DNA of 64,000 bases from Adiantum capillus-veneris (lineage: Eukaryota; Streptophyta; Polypodiopsida; Polypodiales; Pteridaceae). The stretch lies in NCBI GenBank assembly GCA_014529385.2, contig CM043963.1:105305912-105369911 (forward strand), in the 5' to 3' direction. This document shows positions 10,464 through 21,567 of the stretch, in pieces; the stretch's first letter is position 1; each line of letters begins with the position of its first letter. Made by a program: the position numbers and the translations under genes. The notes beneath the pieces are model-generated. The model searched no databases. It was given only the letters and a program-made list of their open reading frames with translations, and was not told the DNA's origin.

Positions 10464-13400
10464 TCAATAAAGTCCTGTCGTCTTGAGCATCTGCAAATGT
10501 GATTCGTATCGTAGGTTGCCGATGGTCAAGGTTGGGCCGAATATTTTGCTTTCGTGGGTGAAAAAGCCGGTGTAGAAAGCTTCTTCGAATGTTTGCATGT
10601 GGAAGCTAGGCAAAAACATAATCCTCTGGTATAGGAGGTGCAACACTTTTGGAGAAGGCTGCAATGAAAGGTCATACATCATATCAGTACCTGTGTCGGC
10701 CGTCGATAGTAGACTCGAGGTCGTGGCTTTATCTGGCGCGAACACTTCAATGCAAGCTAAGAGAGTCCTGCAAATTTTCTTGAGCATCTGACACGAAAGG
10801 TCAGGAGAGCCAGTAAAGAGCTTGATGGTGCCCGTTAGGGTTTTCACCATGTAGGCTTTACCTATTCTCTCTCCTGCCTTTGGTCCTGGCATCCTTGGGT
10901 AATTAAGCCAATTTGGCTTCTTTTCTGCAATCCTGCCATGCTCTTTCCAGCTTCTGACTCTTGGCACCGGGCAGAAGGTTGCATCCTTTCGAATCTCCTT
11001 TGGTGCCTCTACCAAGTAGATGAGGTAGGCTGGGTATTTGTTCAGTCAACCTTTCCTCCATCTAGGTTGTGAATCTACTATCTTCTTTGACTGTTCCTCC
11101 TTTGTGATGTCGCCTTCGTAAAGAGCGACATACTGCTCCTCCTCTATTCTCTTTTTCGTTTTTATCACTTCAAACTTCATCAAAGGGAAAGGCAGGCTGG
11201 GTTGCATCCACTCTTCATGGAGCACTTTTGTGTCTAATCCCTGAAGTCTAATGGAGATGAGGAGTCTCCTCTCCCATTCCATTTCCGCCTTGGCACTCTC
11301 CTCTGTTGACTTTTCTATTTGGTCATGGAGCCTTTGTTCTTCTTCTTCAGAGATTCCTGAAGTTGAGGCCACCTCGTGAACTGGAGCTAGATCTTCAATT
11401 GTGGTTGCCTCTCCAGTTTCTCGTAGCTCTATGGCGGCTCCACCTGATTCTTCTTGTGGTGTCTCTGTCTCTCTTCTTTGTTGCTCTTGTAGATCTTGGA
11501 GCTGTTTGCGGAGGGTCTCATTCTCTGTTCTTAGTGTTTGATTTTCTAAAGTGAGCCTCTCCTCTGCTGCCACTGATCCCTCCACAATGTGCAACCTTTG
11601 CACTTGCTCTAATCTTAGCTCTCTTTGTAAGCTTCGAACCTGATCTTCCAGAGCTGGTACAACAGCTCTCTCTTGTTCGGTTCTTGCTCTGCTAGCTCTA
11701 GGGGTAGTCCTGAGTCTAGTGATTGTTCTTTCTTGGAGCTCGACTCTTTCCCTCAGCTCAATGAGCTCATCTTTAGCCGCCTCCAAGTCGTCTTCCATCC
11801 GCTCCCTTGCTTCCTGTGCACTTGTTACTTCTCTTGAAGCCTCGGCTAGCTGGAGTATCAAGCCGTCTCTCTCGTTTTTCGCATCGTAGAGTGATGCTTT
11901 ATGACTTTCAGATTCAGTCATAGCATCCTCTAATTTCCTCTGCAACTCGGCTTCCCTTTGTTTGGCTGTCCCAATCTCCACTTCCTTTGCCTTGGATCTT
12001 TCTTTGATCTTGTTGAGCAGTTCATGCACCATGTGCATGTCTTTTTCATCTTCATCTGTCAACTCTAAATCTTTTTCGGCCACCACCTCCACTCGCTTCG
12101 GCTCTTCTAGTACGTTCTGCTCGTCCAGTTTTTCATCACTTTCTTTTGTACTCTTTGTATTTTCCTCTGTCCCTCTCTGATCATCTCATTTTTTTAGGGT
12201 GATCCCATAAACCGCCTCAAGGGCCTCTTCTTCAGTGTACCCTATCGCTACCAAATCCTCATAATCGTTTTTCTTTTGCTGAATTGGATCTATCTCCTTT
12301 TCCTTGGTCCCGGCCTCCGGCTTTTCCATACCAGCCGTGTCCATCTCTACTGTGGTCTCTTCCACAATTATTTCCGTCTTCTTCGGGCTGGGTACATCAG
12401 TAAAGGAGGGCTGATTGTCCTCAGTCATCTTGGCTTTCCCTTTGTTTGCTTGCCCGTCTTTCTCTTGAGGTTCAGTAGACTCATCTACTTTCTTCTTCCC
12501 CTTGTCGTCCTTTTGCAGCTCAGCTTTTAAAAGTTGTACTTCCTCTTCAGTGTATGGCTCGACAGGTTGCTGCTCCAGTATAGCCTCTGACTCCTCATAA
12601 GCTCTAATATATTGATCATATTGATCAACATGTGGCCTGGCTGAGCTAGTTCCGACTTTAGTGGGGTCTGGCACCCACTTTTCTTCAAAGTCCCCCTTTA
12701 GAGCTCTTTCCACTCTAAACTGTTCCACTAGTCTTTCCATTCGTGCCGCTTTCTGACTTTTGGTTTGCTTGGGAGCAACCTTCTTCTTTGCTTTCTTCAT
12801 AATCGGCTCATCCACATTCTCTTCAGGTTCTGAAACTATTTCTAGTTTCCTGCGTGCTCTTGTGGACGCCCTCTTGGATACTTCAGGCTGTTCTTCCTCC
12901 TCATAGGCTTCTCTAAGCCACTCATTCTGGGAGGGAACCTTTGGCCATTGATCTCTGGCTCCAATAGCTTCATAAGCTATTCTTGTCAGAACTTCAGCTC
13001 CTCCTATATACTTTGGCTTCTCGTTGTGCATGGCAATTACTTGCTCGTGGATGTGTTGAGCGTAATTCACCTCTTTTGGCATATTGCTTTCAATGCCCAT
13101 GTGATGGTAGTTGCAATGGCATGGGGCGGTGTCGTATACTTTTGCGGTCTTTTACTGCAAATATGGAGAAATTGGTTGTACAGTCGGCAAAGGGTTGCCG
13201 CTCTTTGGTCTGCCATATCTCCATAAGTTGCATTCTGTTTCTTGGACCCATAAACCTCTATAGCCTCCCTTCTTTCCCTGACAGAGCTCCCTTTGTTGTT
13301 CAGCTTCAATGCATCTGCAATGAGCTGTGGAGTGATCTGTACCTCTACTTTCTCTCCATCTATTGCTGTCAATGTGGCTTTCCCATCCTTCTGAATGGAG

Positions 13401-13737
13401 GTTGCCAACTCATACACTCTTCTTGTATCTACACCTGATGGTTCGAGGTGAAGAATCTGTGCAAGTCTGCCCTTTCCAGGTACCTGCTGATGTTCTCTGA
13501 CCTGCTATAATCCACCAATTCTTGTGGGATCATCGGTATATCCACCGCTTGCCCTTGAGGATCTCTGAAAGTCCCCTGGTAGATCTTTATTCCCTCTTGT
13601 TCCAGTACTGCTTCTTCCACCCAAGTTTTGGTTGGCTTGAGGGTTTCTGCTGGAATGTCAAAGGGTTCCGCTTCTGCAAGAGCATCTTTGATTGTCGGTC
13701 TTTTTCTCTTCGTTGCCGATAACTTGGCGGAATCCAT
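10464..13737 (-). pseudogene. ORF-X: extra 3' gene of element 1, coiled-coil protein, decayed
   Basis: The ATG is at 13737, and coding sequence runs for about 1,090 codons to a TGA at 10464. It is broken by frameshifts near 13440-13480 and 13070-13090 and by in-frame TGA codons at 12186 and 11046; both TGAs could derive from CGA. The N-terminal 230 residues look globular and are rich in aliphatic and aromatic residues. A KRKRP cluster near residue 11 and KKAKKKVAPK further on look like nuclear localisation signals. A Glu/Lys-rich middle follows, then a long heptad-type coiled coil (about 12092-11280), then a C-terminal globular part with FFTHESKIFGPTLTIG. There is no membrane segment, so this is not a typical envelope-like ORF of Athila elements. 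The N-terminal part faintly recalls the plant transposon protein domain of other large Ty3 elements. The function is unknown. Confidence 0.8.
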
Positions 13738-13903
13738 GGATCCTGTAACTCCAATTTCAGAAGTTAGCGTCTTTTTAGTACTGAAAGCCGAAATGAAGCT
13801 TTTAACTATTCAAATGACTTGAAAATTGAAACATGAGCTATTCAGGGCCTAAGGATGCAGGGTAGGTGAAAAAATATGCAAACTGGGCTCAAAATCATGC
13901 TGG

Positions 13904-14885
13904 AGACATCATACGCGTATGATGTCTTTTGTGTCAAAATGACTTCATATTGGTTGTGCTTGTAGCTGATAGTGTATACATGAGTATCATATGCTTGGAT
14001 TTGAGTTTGGATCCCATTTGGTCAAGTTTTGGCCAGTTTAGTCCAGTTCAGGCTCTTGGCAAAATTTTGAAAGGGAAATGGATTTTATGATCCAAATTGG
14101 ATAAAACTTGGTGGTTCACCTTCAAATGGCATGTAGATCACTTCTGTTTGGTGGTTGAAGCCCTGAGGTGCCAAAATCACATAGTGAGACATCATACGCG
14201 TATGATGTCTTTTAGTGTATTTTTGGACCAAATTCCTCTATAAGCTTGGATATGGCTTTAGATAGGCTTATTCAGTGGATTTATGAATTTTGGATAGATT
14301 TTGGATACGCGTATGATGTCTTTTTCATCAATTTTTCATGGGATTGATTCTGTGGACTCCCCATGTACTAGTGAAGGACTGTCTCTACTCAAATCTTGGT
14401 TTGGACTTGAGTATGTTGGATTTGGGCTAAAATAGGCTTTGGATGATTTTCCCTCAATTGGGCTAATGGGGTGATCCACTTGACCAAATGGTTCCAAACT
14501 TCATATGTAGCATGTATTAGATATATATAATGGATGTATGATGTCAAATGAGCAGTTTTGGCTCTGTAAGTGCAAATAGACATCATACACGTATGATGTC
14601 TTTTGTGTCAAAGTGGTGCTTTTTGGTTCCAGATAGCTTATAGATGTGTTAATCAACAATCCTACAAAGTTTCAATGAGTTTGGAGTTATTTTGACAAAA
14701 TTAGGATCAAAAATCAATTTTATGGCCCACTTTGCGTCTTTTTGGTTTTCCTTGGGTTTTCTAACTCCAATTCTCATGATACTTGGTTCATAGGATGTGA
14801 TTAACATGTGGAATGAGGCTATGCACTCAAATGTTGAAATGGATGTGAAAATCATGCTGTGAGACATCATACGCGTATGATGTCT
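13904..14885 (-). repeat. Palindrome array 2, upstream of ORF-X
   Basis: Five copies of a 24-bp palindrome (half-site AGACATCATACG plus its reverse complement) lie at 13904-13927, 14187-14210, 14298-14321, 14578-14601 and 14862-14885. The left arm is degraded in the third copy, and the fourth has one central change. The starts lie 167, 450, 561, 841 and 1125 bp from the ORF-X ATG. The intervening DNA is AT-rich and much more diverged than the palindromes. One block between copies, near 14088, matches the equivalent place in the gag leader (26476). Confidence 0.95.
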
Positions 14886-16482
14886 TTTCTTGAAATGTTG
14901 GTCTTTTTGTGCAAAGAATGCTTTGTGCTAGTGCCCTAAGCCCTGCTAACTAGTTTTCAACTTAAAAAGTCATCAGTTTAGCTAAAAAGCCCCCTTATAG
15001 GCATTTCAGTCTCCGAAGTCGTCTTTTTGCCTTGGAGTTGAATTTCTTCAACTTTTCTTCTCGAGAGTTGCATTTCCAGCTCATTGGATATGTTGTGAAG
15101 CCACCTATTTGGTTGAACTTGACTTTGGCTCCCCGTTCTCCATCTTTCTCCATTTGGTTGCCCGAAAGCGTCTTTTTCACCATCGGTAAGTGAATCAGCT
15201 TTCTTTTGGGTTTTGCTTGCAAACATAAGTCATCCATGTATATTTGAAGCTGCTTGTGAAGTTTCATGTCATTTGGTCGTCAATTTTAGCCGTTATGCCA
15301 AAATGACGCTTTGTGTGTCGGCCGCCGAATCGGTTGTTCCAACCTACTTTTGGTGATCCAAACCCGGAGATACTCCATGGTTGCATTGCCCTCGATGTTG
15401 TTAAGCTTCCTGAGAAGTTTTGTGTCGTTTCGACAACTTTTTTCTGTTTGCCTCTTGGAGGCTCTGTTGACCTAGGGTTTTTCAAGTCGTTCTTTCTTGA
15501 GCTTTGAGTGTTAGAAACCCATCTTCTATGTTAGGGTAACCCACCTCTAAGTTCTTGCAAGGTTTGGTTAGGCGGTTGTGCCCCTACCTAGCGTTCTTCC
15601 CCATTCCCCGTCTGCTCTTGTTTCTTGGTTTTGGTCAGTTTTCGCGACAAAAGTTAACGATAAGCATCAAAAGCTTATGGCAACGAGTCTACCTCTCATG
15701 TCTGGTGTCCTCTGAGCTCTCGTAGCAGTCGTAGAAGGCGGTAGAAGGTCGGATGCTCCTGTGTGCTCTTTGCTCTCTCCAAGAAGGTAATAGTGGAAAT
15801 GAGCTTGAAAGTGAAGTGAAAAATACTTAACTTCGGACTTCCCGGATCACTTGTTACCAAATTTGACATGTGCTCCTATCTCGTCGTGAAATGCACTTTA
15901 GGATTTGAAATTTCTCAATTTGGACTCCGTTTGACCTGTTTCTGAGAAATCTGTCCACTTTGCCAAAATTCTGTCATTTCGGGCTTTCCGCAACTTTTTC
16001 AGAATTGTACCCAATTTTTACCATGGGTTGCCCTTGTCATTAGGACATCACCGTCTATTCTTTTCTTTTTTCCGATCTCATTTCACCTGCTTTTTTATTT
16101 TTCTTTTACTTTTATTAAGAAAATCATAAAAAATAAAGAAAAATAGCAAATTGAAGCCAAAAAATTCCAAACATACACAATAAATAGCTGGTAACCCTGT
16201 GTATATGAATATACACTTATTTGTGATTTTTGGACTTGGATTACCACTTTTTAGCTCCAAAAACACTCTTATTTAGTGATATTTACACGTCTAGAGACCC
16301 AAATTCATCATTTGATCTCTTCTTGTTGCAAAACAAGGTATATAAGGGCATAAATATTATCAATATCCGCAATCAAACATAAAAATTGCAAAATCATGTA
16401 AGACACTGCCCTTGTAATATAATTTTTGTTTTTCTTTGTTTTTGGCGCTTGTAGCTGCTTTGTAACTCTGTATGCCTGTATA
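14886..16482. other. Noncoding interval inside element 1
   Basis: About 1.6 kb between the second palindrome array and pol. It has no frame with recognisable domains. It holds a 23-bp exact match (15223-15245) to the RT catalytic region of the same element (20261-20283). A stretch at 15564-15590 (GGCGGTTGTGCCCCTACC) vaguely recalls the LTR start. It may be a remnant of a lost internal LTR or simply a long spacer. Confidence 0.5.
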
Positions 16483-16496
16483 CCTCCCCCCCTCCT
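16483..16496 (-). other. Internal PPT-like tract
   Basis: On the minus strand this reads GGAGGGGGGGAGG, nearly the same as the terminal PPT at 10415-10427. It lies about 20 bp after the last pol-frame stop (16518), just as the terminal PPT lies 36 bp after the ORF-X stop. It could be a central PPT or the relic of a former 3' end of the gag-pol part. Confidence 0.55.
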
Positions 16497-16517
16497 AGTC
16501 TGAGTCCTCCCGGACGA

Positions 16518-17012
16518 CTATGAAGTGTCTGTGGGCGAAGCATTGTAGTTGTTTTGGTCATAAGTTCCCAATGCAATTGTAGAGCGATGATACAACAGTC
16601 TTTCCAATAAAGCTGCTCTTTGTTTGATTGAAGGATTGGTGGTCGGGTTTTGGGTTGGTGATACTTCGGTAGTAGAATCAGTAGATGGATTCTTCTTTAC
16701 CCTGTTGTTCTTTTGCACAATCCAAATCTGCTTCCGCTTCGCTTGTGCTTGCCACAAACTCTTTGCGACCCAAACCTGCTTTGTCCTTTGTGTTGATTTC
16801 CTCGCCTTGAAATACCTAGGAGTTTCCGTTGATTGTACTGAAGGGAGTTCCTGTTTACAAATCTTTGGGATCCAAATTTGCTTGCTATAGCTTTGTGCCG
16901 TCATGAACTTCTTTGGAATCCAGATCTGTTTCACTGTCCTTGATTGTCTGGAATCACTCTGTTGTCTGGTATTGAAGACTCTGCTTTTCCACCTTTGTGT
17001 TCTCTGGCACAA
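16518..17012 (-). pseudogene. Element 1 pol tail with W-x-P-K repeats
   Basis: This frame continues the pol protein after a frame change near 16960-17010. It contains repeated short units KQIWIPK, KQIWIPK, KQVWVAK and KQIWIVQ. Related units KKQWQPK and SKLVWRPK occur just upstream, at the end of the 786-residue frame. The repeats are rich in Lys, Gln and Trp. Short basic units of this kind may bind nucleic acid or serve as protease-cut spacers, but no function is established. The frame stops at 16518. Confidence 0.6.
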
Positions 17013-19353
17013 CCTTTTTTGGTCTCCATACCAACTTTGACTCCGTTTTTTCCCAAGGTTGAGCTGTTATATTATTGCTTGTCTTCCTTATCCACTGTTG
17101 AGAATTCCTCGTCGAAGAGTAATCCGGTTGTATAGAAACTTTTGGTTGCCATTGCTTCTTCTTTTTCTCTGGTTGTTGTTTACCTTTGTTCTTGGATTCT
17201 TCCTTTGGAGTTGGCTCTGATCCTTTGGTGAACTTAACTGATTGACTTTCACCTTCGTATTTGATAAGCACTGATTTAGAACTCCAGTCAATCATTGCAT
17301 TGTATTGCTTCTGCCATGGTTGTCCTAGCAATAATGGATGTTGTGTAGCTTGGTCTTCAACCACGTAAAACATATGAGGATACACATAATGGTTAATCTG
17401 TATATGTAAAACTGTGCATCCGACAGTTTTGATTGAATTCTCAGAGTAACTCTTTAACTCTTGCTTGGCAGTTTGTAGTTTAGTGTCATTTGTCAATTGT
17501 CTATACAAACTGAGTGAAAGTAGGTTAGCTTGAGCTCCTGAATCCAATAGTGCTCTGGCTTTGATTTGGTTGGTTCCTACTTTGCATTCAATGATGGGTT
17601 CTTCTTTGTCATTATCCATTTCTGTTATACTGACTGCGTTTATTCGTATTGCTCCTTCATTGCGCTGTTTCTGACGCAGTAGTCTTCTTTTCTCCATTCT
17701 TTCCTTCGCCTCGGCTTGCGCTTCCTCCACAATCTTTTTCTTTTTCTGGACACGCAGCTTTTCTTGATGTATTTTGAGAAGCATGTCTTGGGTTAGCGGC
17801 AAAAGATACTTTTTCACTCTGCATCCACTAATCCAATTGGGCATTTCTTCTCCGTCTAATGTAGCAAGCTTGACGGCTCCACTTGGTGATAGATCTTTAA
17901 TCACCAGAGGTCCCATCCCTCGCTTTTTAAGCTTCTTAGCATGCTGTTTCAGAGTGTAAACTAGGACATAGTCCCCAACCTTAAACTCTTTAGTCCGCAC
18001 ATGCTTATCAAAAAATTCCTTTTGTCGCCTTTTTTGAGCGTAGATAGAAGCTACTGCTTTTAGGCGAAGCTCGTCTAGCTTTTCCAGGTCATCTATTCTA
18101 TCAGAAAGCTCGTGCCCTGTCCACTCTAGATCCTTAGCCACCCTTAAGGTTGAAATCAAGAATTCTATTGGTAAGATAGCATTTAGCCCAAAAACCATGT
18201 TATATGGGGTCGTTCCTATTGATGTTTTATATGCTACCCTATATGCCCATAATGTTGAATGCAACTTCTGGTCCCAGTCAGTTCTCGACTCAGATACAAT
18301 CTTCGTAAGGACCGTGCATATGGTTTTGTTTGTTGCTTCAGCTTGTCCGTTTGCTTGTGGATGATACGGGGCTGATTTCCTATGGATTACCATGAATTCA
18401 TCTAGAAGGATCTTTATCACTTCATTTATAAAATGTGTGCCTCGATCACTCACAATTTCTATTGGCAATCCATATCGTACAAAGACGTATTCATATAGAA
18501 ATTGTGCCGTGGTCCTGGCATCTGCTTTTTGAGTTGCCTTTGCTTCGACCCACTTTGTTAGATAGTCTGTAGCCACAATGATGTATTGTGCATGAGTCTT
18601 ATATGCAGGAGGTGAAATGGGTCCGACATAATCAATCCCCCATTTTGCAAAAGCTCTTGCCCCCATCATTGGTCTAAGCGGCATATCATCTCTTTTAAGT
18701 GGTACTTTGGTCCGCTGACAGTCATCACACCGTTTAACGTATTCCTCAGCGTCCATATGTAATGTTGGCCACCATATTCCTGCGGCTAAGACAAGTTTTG
18801 CTGTCTTATCACCTGAGAAATGGCCTCCACCTACTCCTCCATGAGCTTGCTCCAGGATTATCACATACTCAGACTCTGATGCGCAAATCCTAAGCTGGTT
18901 GTCTTTACCTCTCTTATAGAGTTGATCTCCTATTAAAGCGTAATCTCTAGCTTCTGTCTCTACAGATTTCTGACGAGCTTTTGACGTTCCTTCTGGGAAA
19001 GTTCTATTTGTGAGATATTCAACAATATACTGACTCCATTCTGGAGCGATCATTATCTGATATAATGTCGAATACTCTGCTGGCGGTTTTGATGAACATA
19101 CAATACATACAGTGACATATTCATGTACGCTTTCTTTCATTCCTGGCCAATAGACTCCCAATTGTAACAAATTCCTATATGTGTTCCTTCTTGAACAATG
19201 AAATGCACATTCCTGAACATGTGCTTCGCGCAGATATATATTATATTCCTCAGGATTGATGCATAGTCGTAAAACATGATCATTTCCCAATTGATACAAC
19301 CTTCCTGCAACCAATTGAAGATTCTTGGATTGCTGAATAGCAATATGTTTCTA
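16954..19353 (-). CDS. Element 1 integrase with doubled zinc module, plus second retropepsin
   Basis: This frame continues RT-RNase H after one TAG at 19351-19353. Residue numbers count from the codon at 19314. A first zinc module, HX6HX30CX2C (H32, H39, C70, C73), is followed by a second one with identical spacing. The integrase core has its three acidic residues in WGIDYVGPIS, IVSDRGTHF and HPQANGQAEATN. A GPF/GPY-like module (VGDYVLVY ... GMGPLVIKD) follows, with no chromodomain. About 60 residues of charged helix lead to a complete retropepsin-like domain with ALLDSGAQANLL (catalytic D591, codon 17542-17544) and HPLLLGQPW. A protease after the integrase is not the usual Ty3 order, since element 1 already has one before RT. 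The end is Lys/Trp-rich and continues in another frame. Confidence 0.9.
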
Positions 19354-21049
19354 GTTGTATTCTCTTCTATCGAACTCTCCTCCATAGGTTAATAGGTTAA
19401 CGACATTTTGAGACCACTTCGGTATCATTTCTATGTTGAACAAGTACGCGTCTGGCATGTCGTCATCTACTCCTATAGGGTCTTCTCCATTCGTCAATCG
19501 CGAAAGATGATCAGCTCTAAGATGTGTTTTTCCTTTCTTTACTACTACCGTGAAGTCGAATTCCAGTAAGATAATGAACCATCTCACTATTCTCCCGGTA
19601 TTGCATGGTTTATTCACTAGGTAGAGCAAGGCTTGGTGATCCGTAAAAAACACAAACTTGTTGGCTAGAAGATAATGCCGAAATTTCTTCACAGCATATA
19701 TCATTCCTAATCCCTCTCGCTCTGTTGTGGTGTAATTCTTCTCTGCATTGTTGAGCTGTCGACTGGCGTAACAGATAGGAAAATCCATGTTTCCTTCTTC
19801 TGGCTGAGCCAGAATGCATCCTATTGCATATGCCGAAGCATCTATATGCACATGGAATATCTTCTCCCAATCTGGTGATTTCAAGACTGGAGCAGTAATG
19901 AGTGCCTCTTTCAATTTCTTGAACGATTCCTCACACTCCTCTGTCCATTCAAAGTTCACTATTAGCCTGTAAAGTGGTTGGCCTATTATAGCGTACATGT
20001 AAATGAATCGTCTATAATATCCGCAATGTCCCATAAAGCTCTGTACTTGTTTCGCATTGGTTGGTCTAGGCATATCCACTATAACTTTTATCTTCTCTAA
20101 ATCCGTGGATATTCCGTTTTGTGAGACAATATGTCCCAGAATTCTGCCCTGTCGGACCATAAACACACATTTCTCAGGATTGAGACAAATGCGATATGTC
20201 CTACATTTCTCAAATACTTTTCTTAGGTGTTCTAGATGCTCATCTCTCAGAAGAGAATGTACATAAGTCATCCATGTATATTTCTAGAAACAACCTTAAG
20301 TATTCTTTGAAAGCATGCGTCATCAGCCTCTGGAAGGTTGCGGGAGCATTGGTTAGACCAAAAGGCATAACCCGATAAGCATAAATTCCCCACTCCGTTG
20401 CAAAAGCTGTTTTATGTTGATCTTCCAGTGCTATGGCTAGCTGGTTATATCCTGAAAAACCATCAAGAAAAGAGTATGTTGTTTTCCCTGATACACGCTC
20501 TAGAACATGATCAGTTATCGGCAAGGGATAATTGTCCCTGATTGTTGCAGCATTCACTTTCTTTAAGTTGACACACACTCGGAGTTTTCCGTTCTTCTTG
20601 GGTACTACCACAATTGGAGATACCCAATCGGTGTGTTCAATCTCGTATATGAATTCAGCTTCCATTAGCTTATCTATCTCTTCTTTGATTCGCTTAGCAA
20701 AAGTATCATTATATGTGTATGGTCTCTGTCTGCTAGGCTTTGCGTCTTGTTTCAGTGGGATTGTGTGTTGGCATATCGATGGGTCAACTCCCTTTAAGTC
20801 CTTATAAGACCATGCAAACACATCCCTATACTCTCTGAGAAGACTCAAAAGTCTCTCTTCCTCGCCTGGAGACAAATCTGTGGCTATGTACACCGGTCTA
20901 GGTGGCTCACCTGGAGCTGCTAAATCAACTTTTTTTGCATCCTCCGGTCCGTCATAAGATTCGTTCTCCTTCCTCTCTCGAATAGGTGGGGTAAATATCA
21001 CCTTCCTATCCTCTATTGTGAATTTCCTATAGTGAGAGGGAACATCCAT
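19351..21049 (-). pseudogene. Element 1 reverse transcriptase and RNase H
   Basis: The RT frame (21049-20240) contains the fingers/palm motifs SPIVVVPKKNGKLR, SFLDGFSGYNQ and [15 protein letters not shown], and the catalytic YMDD (20267-20278). Right after YMDDLC the frame shifts: a loss of two bases in a GT repeat is the simplest explanation. The next frame (20271-19351) carries the RT thumb and connection (NPEKCVFMV, LGHIVS, FMGHCGYYRRF). RNase H follows with its acidic residues in HIDASAYAIG, TTEREGLGMIYA, FFTDHQALLYL and RADHLSR. The frame ends at a TAG (19351) that could be a former CAG. Apart from the frameshift and this stop, all catalytic residues remain. Confidence 0.92.
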
Positions 21050-21150
21050 GTTTTCCTTGATTTTGGCGTTTTTGTCCTCTCCACTCTCAATTTCTGTCGT
21101 CCAAACTTCTTTCAGAGTTTTCTTGAGCTCTCTGTACTTGTTTCTACGTT

Positions 21151-21567
21151 CTAGCTTGGACTCCGTGTGTTCTCTGTTGCGCTTGTTCTTTTCTGATTTT
21201 TCTGTTTCTGTTTTCGTTCCATTCCTTTGAACTTGATTTCTTGAGCCTTTTTGTCTTTTCGTAAGCTCTTTTGATCATTGCCTCTCATTCTTCCAGAAAT
21301 CTTGTCCTTAACACAATCTTCCGCCTTTACTAGCATTAGGAATTGATTTTTTCCTCTTATTCTAGGCATCGGATTGGTTCTAACCCCCTTTGTTTTTTTC
21401 TTTGCTCTATAGCGTTTCTGGCGTTGTTTAGTTTGGTTCGGAAAATCATAAAATCGGACATCCGTTATAGTTTCTTCGTTTCCGCTTGAATTGTCCGTTG
21501 ACTCGTTGTCTGCTTCATTTCCCCACTCAAGGATGATCGGGAATGTCGTGAAACACCTCCTCTTCAT
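21151..21567 (-). pseudogene. Element 1 basic linker between protease and RT
   Basis: A 138-codon frame that follows the protease frame after a shift at about 21530-21567. It is very rich in Lys, Arg and Gln (RQKRYRAKKKTKG, ERKQKQKNQKR). Such basic linkers between protease and RT are seen in some Ty3 polyproteins, but no defined domain is visible. It ends at 21151, about 100 bp before the RT frame starts. Confidence 0.55.

Noticed and set aside
11046-12186. Stop-codon readthrough or RNA editing in ORF-X
   Set aside because: Editing of TGA to CGA in plants is an organelle process, and this is nuclear transposon DNA. Other frameshifts in the same ORF show ordinary decay.
10464-13737. ORF-X as an envelope-like gene
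   Set aside because: No signal peptide or membrane segment is visible, while nuclear-type basic clusters and a long coiled coil are.
13904-14885. Spaced repeats as a possible CRISPR array
   Set aside because: The spacing is irregular (111-284 bp), the DNA is a plant retrotransposon, and there are no cas genes. Palindromic sites in a leader explain them better.
15264-15507. Opposed frames of 64-73 codons in the noncoding part of element 1
   Set aside because: They overlap each other on both strands, have no recognisable domain and lie in a long noncoding spacer.
20240-20283. Programmed frameshift inside RT
   Set aside because: The shift falls at the catalytic site, where recoding would serve no known purpose. 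A two-base loss in a GT repeat explains it.
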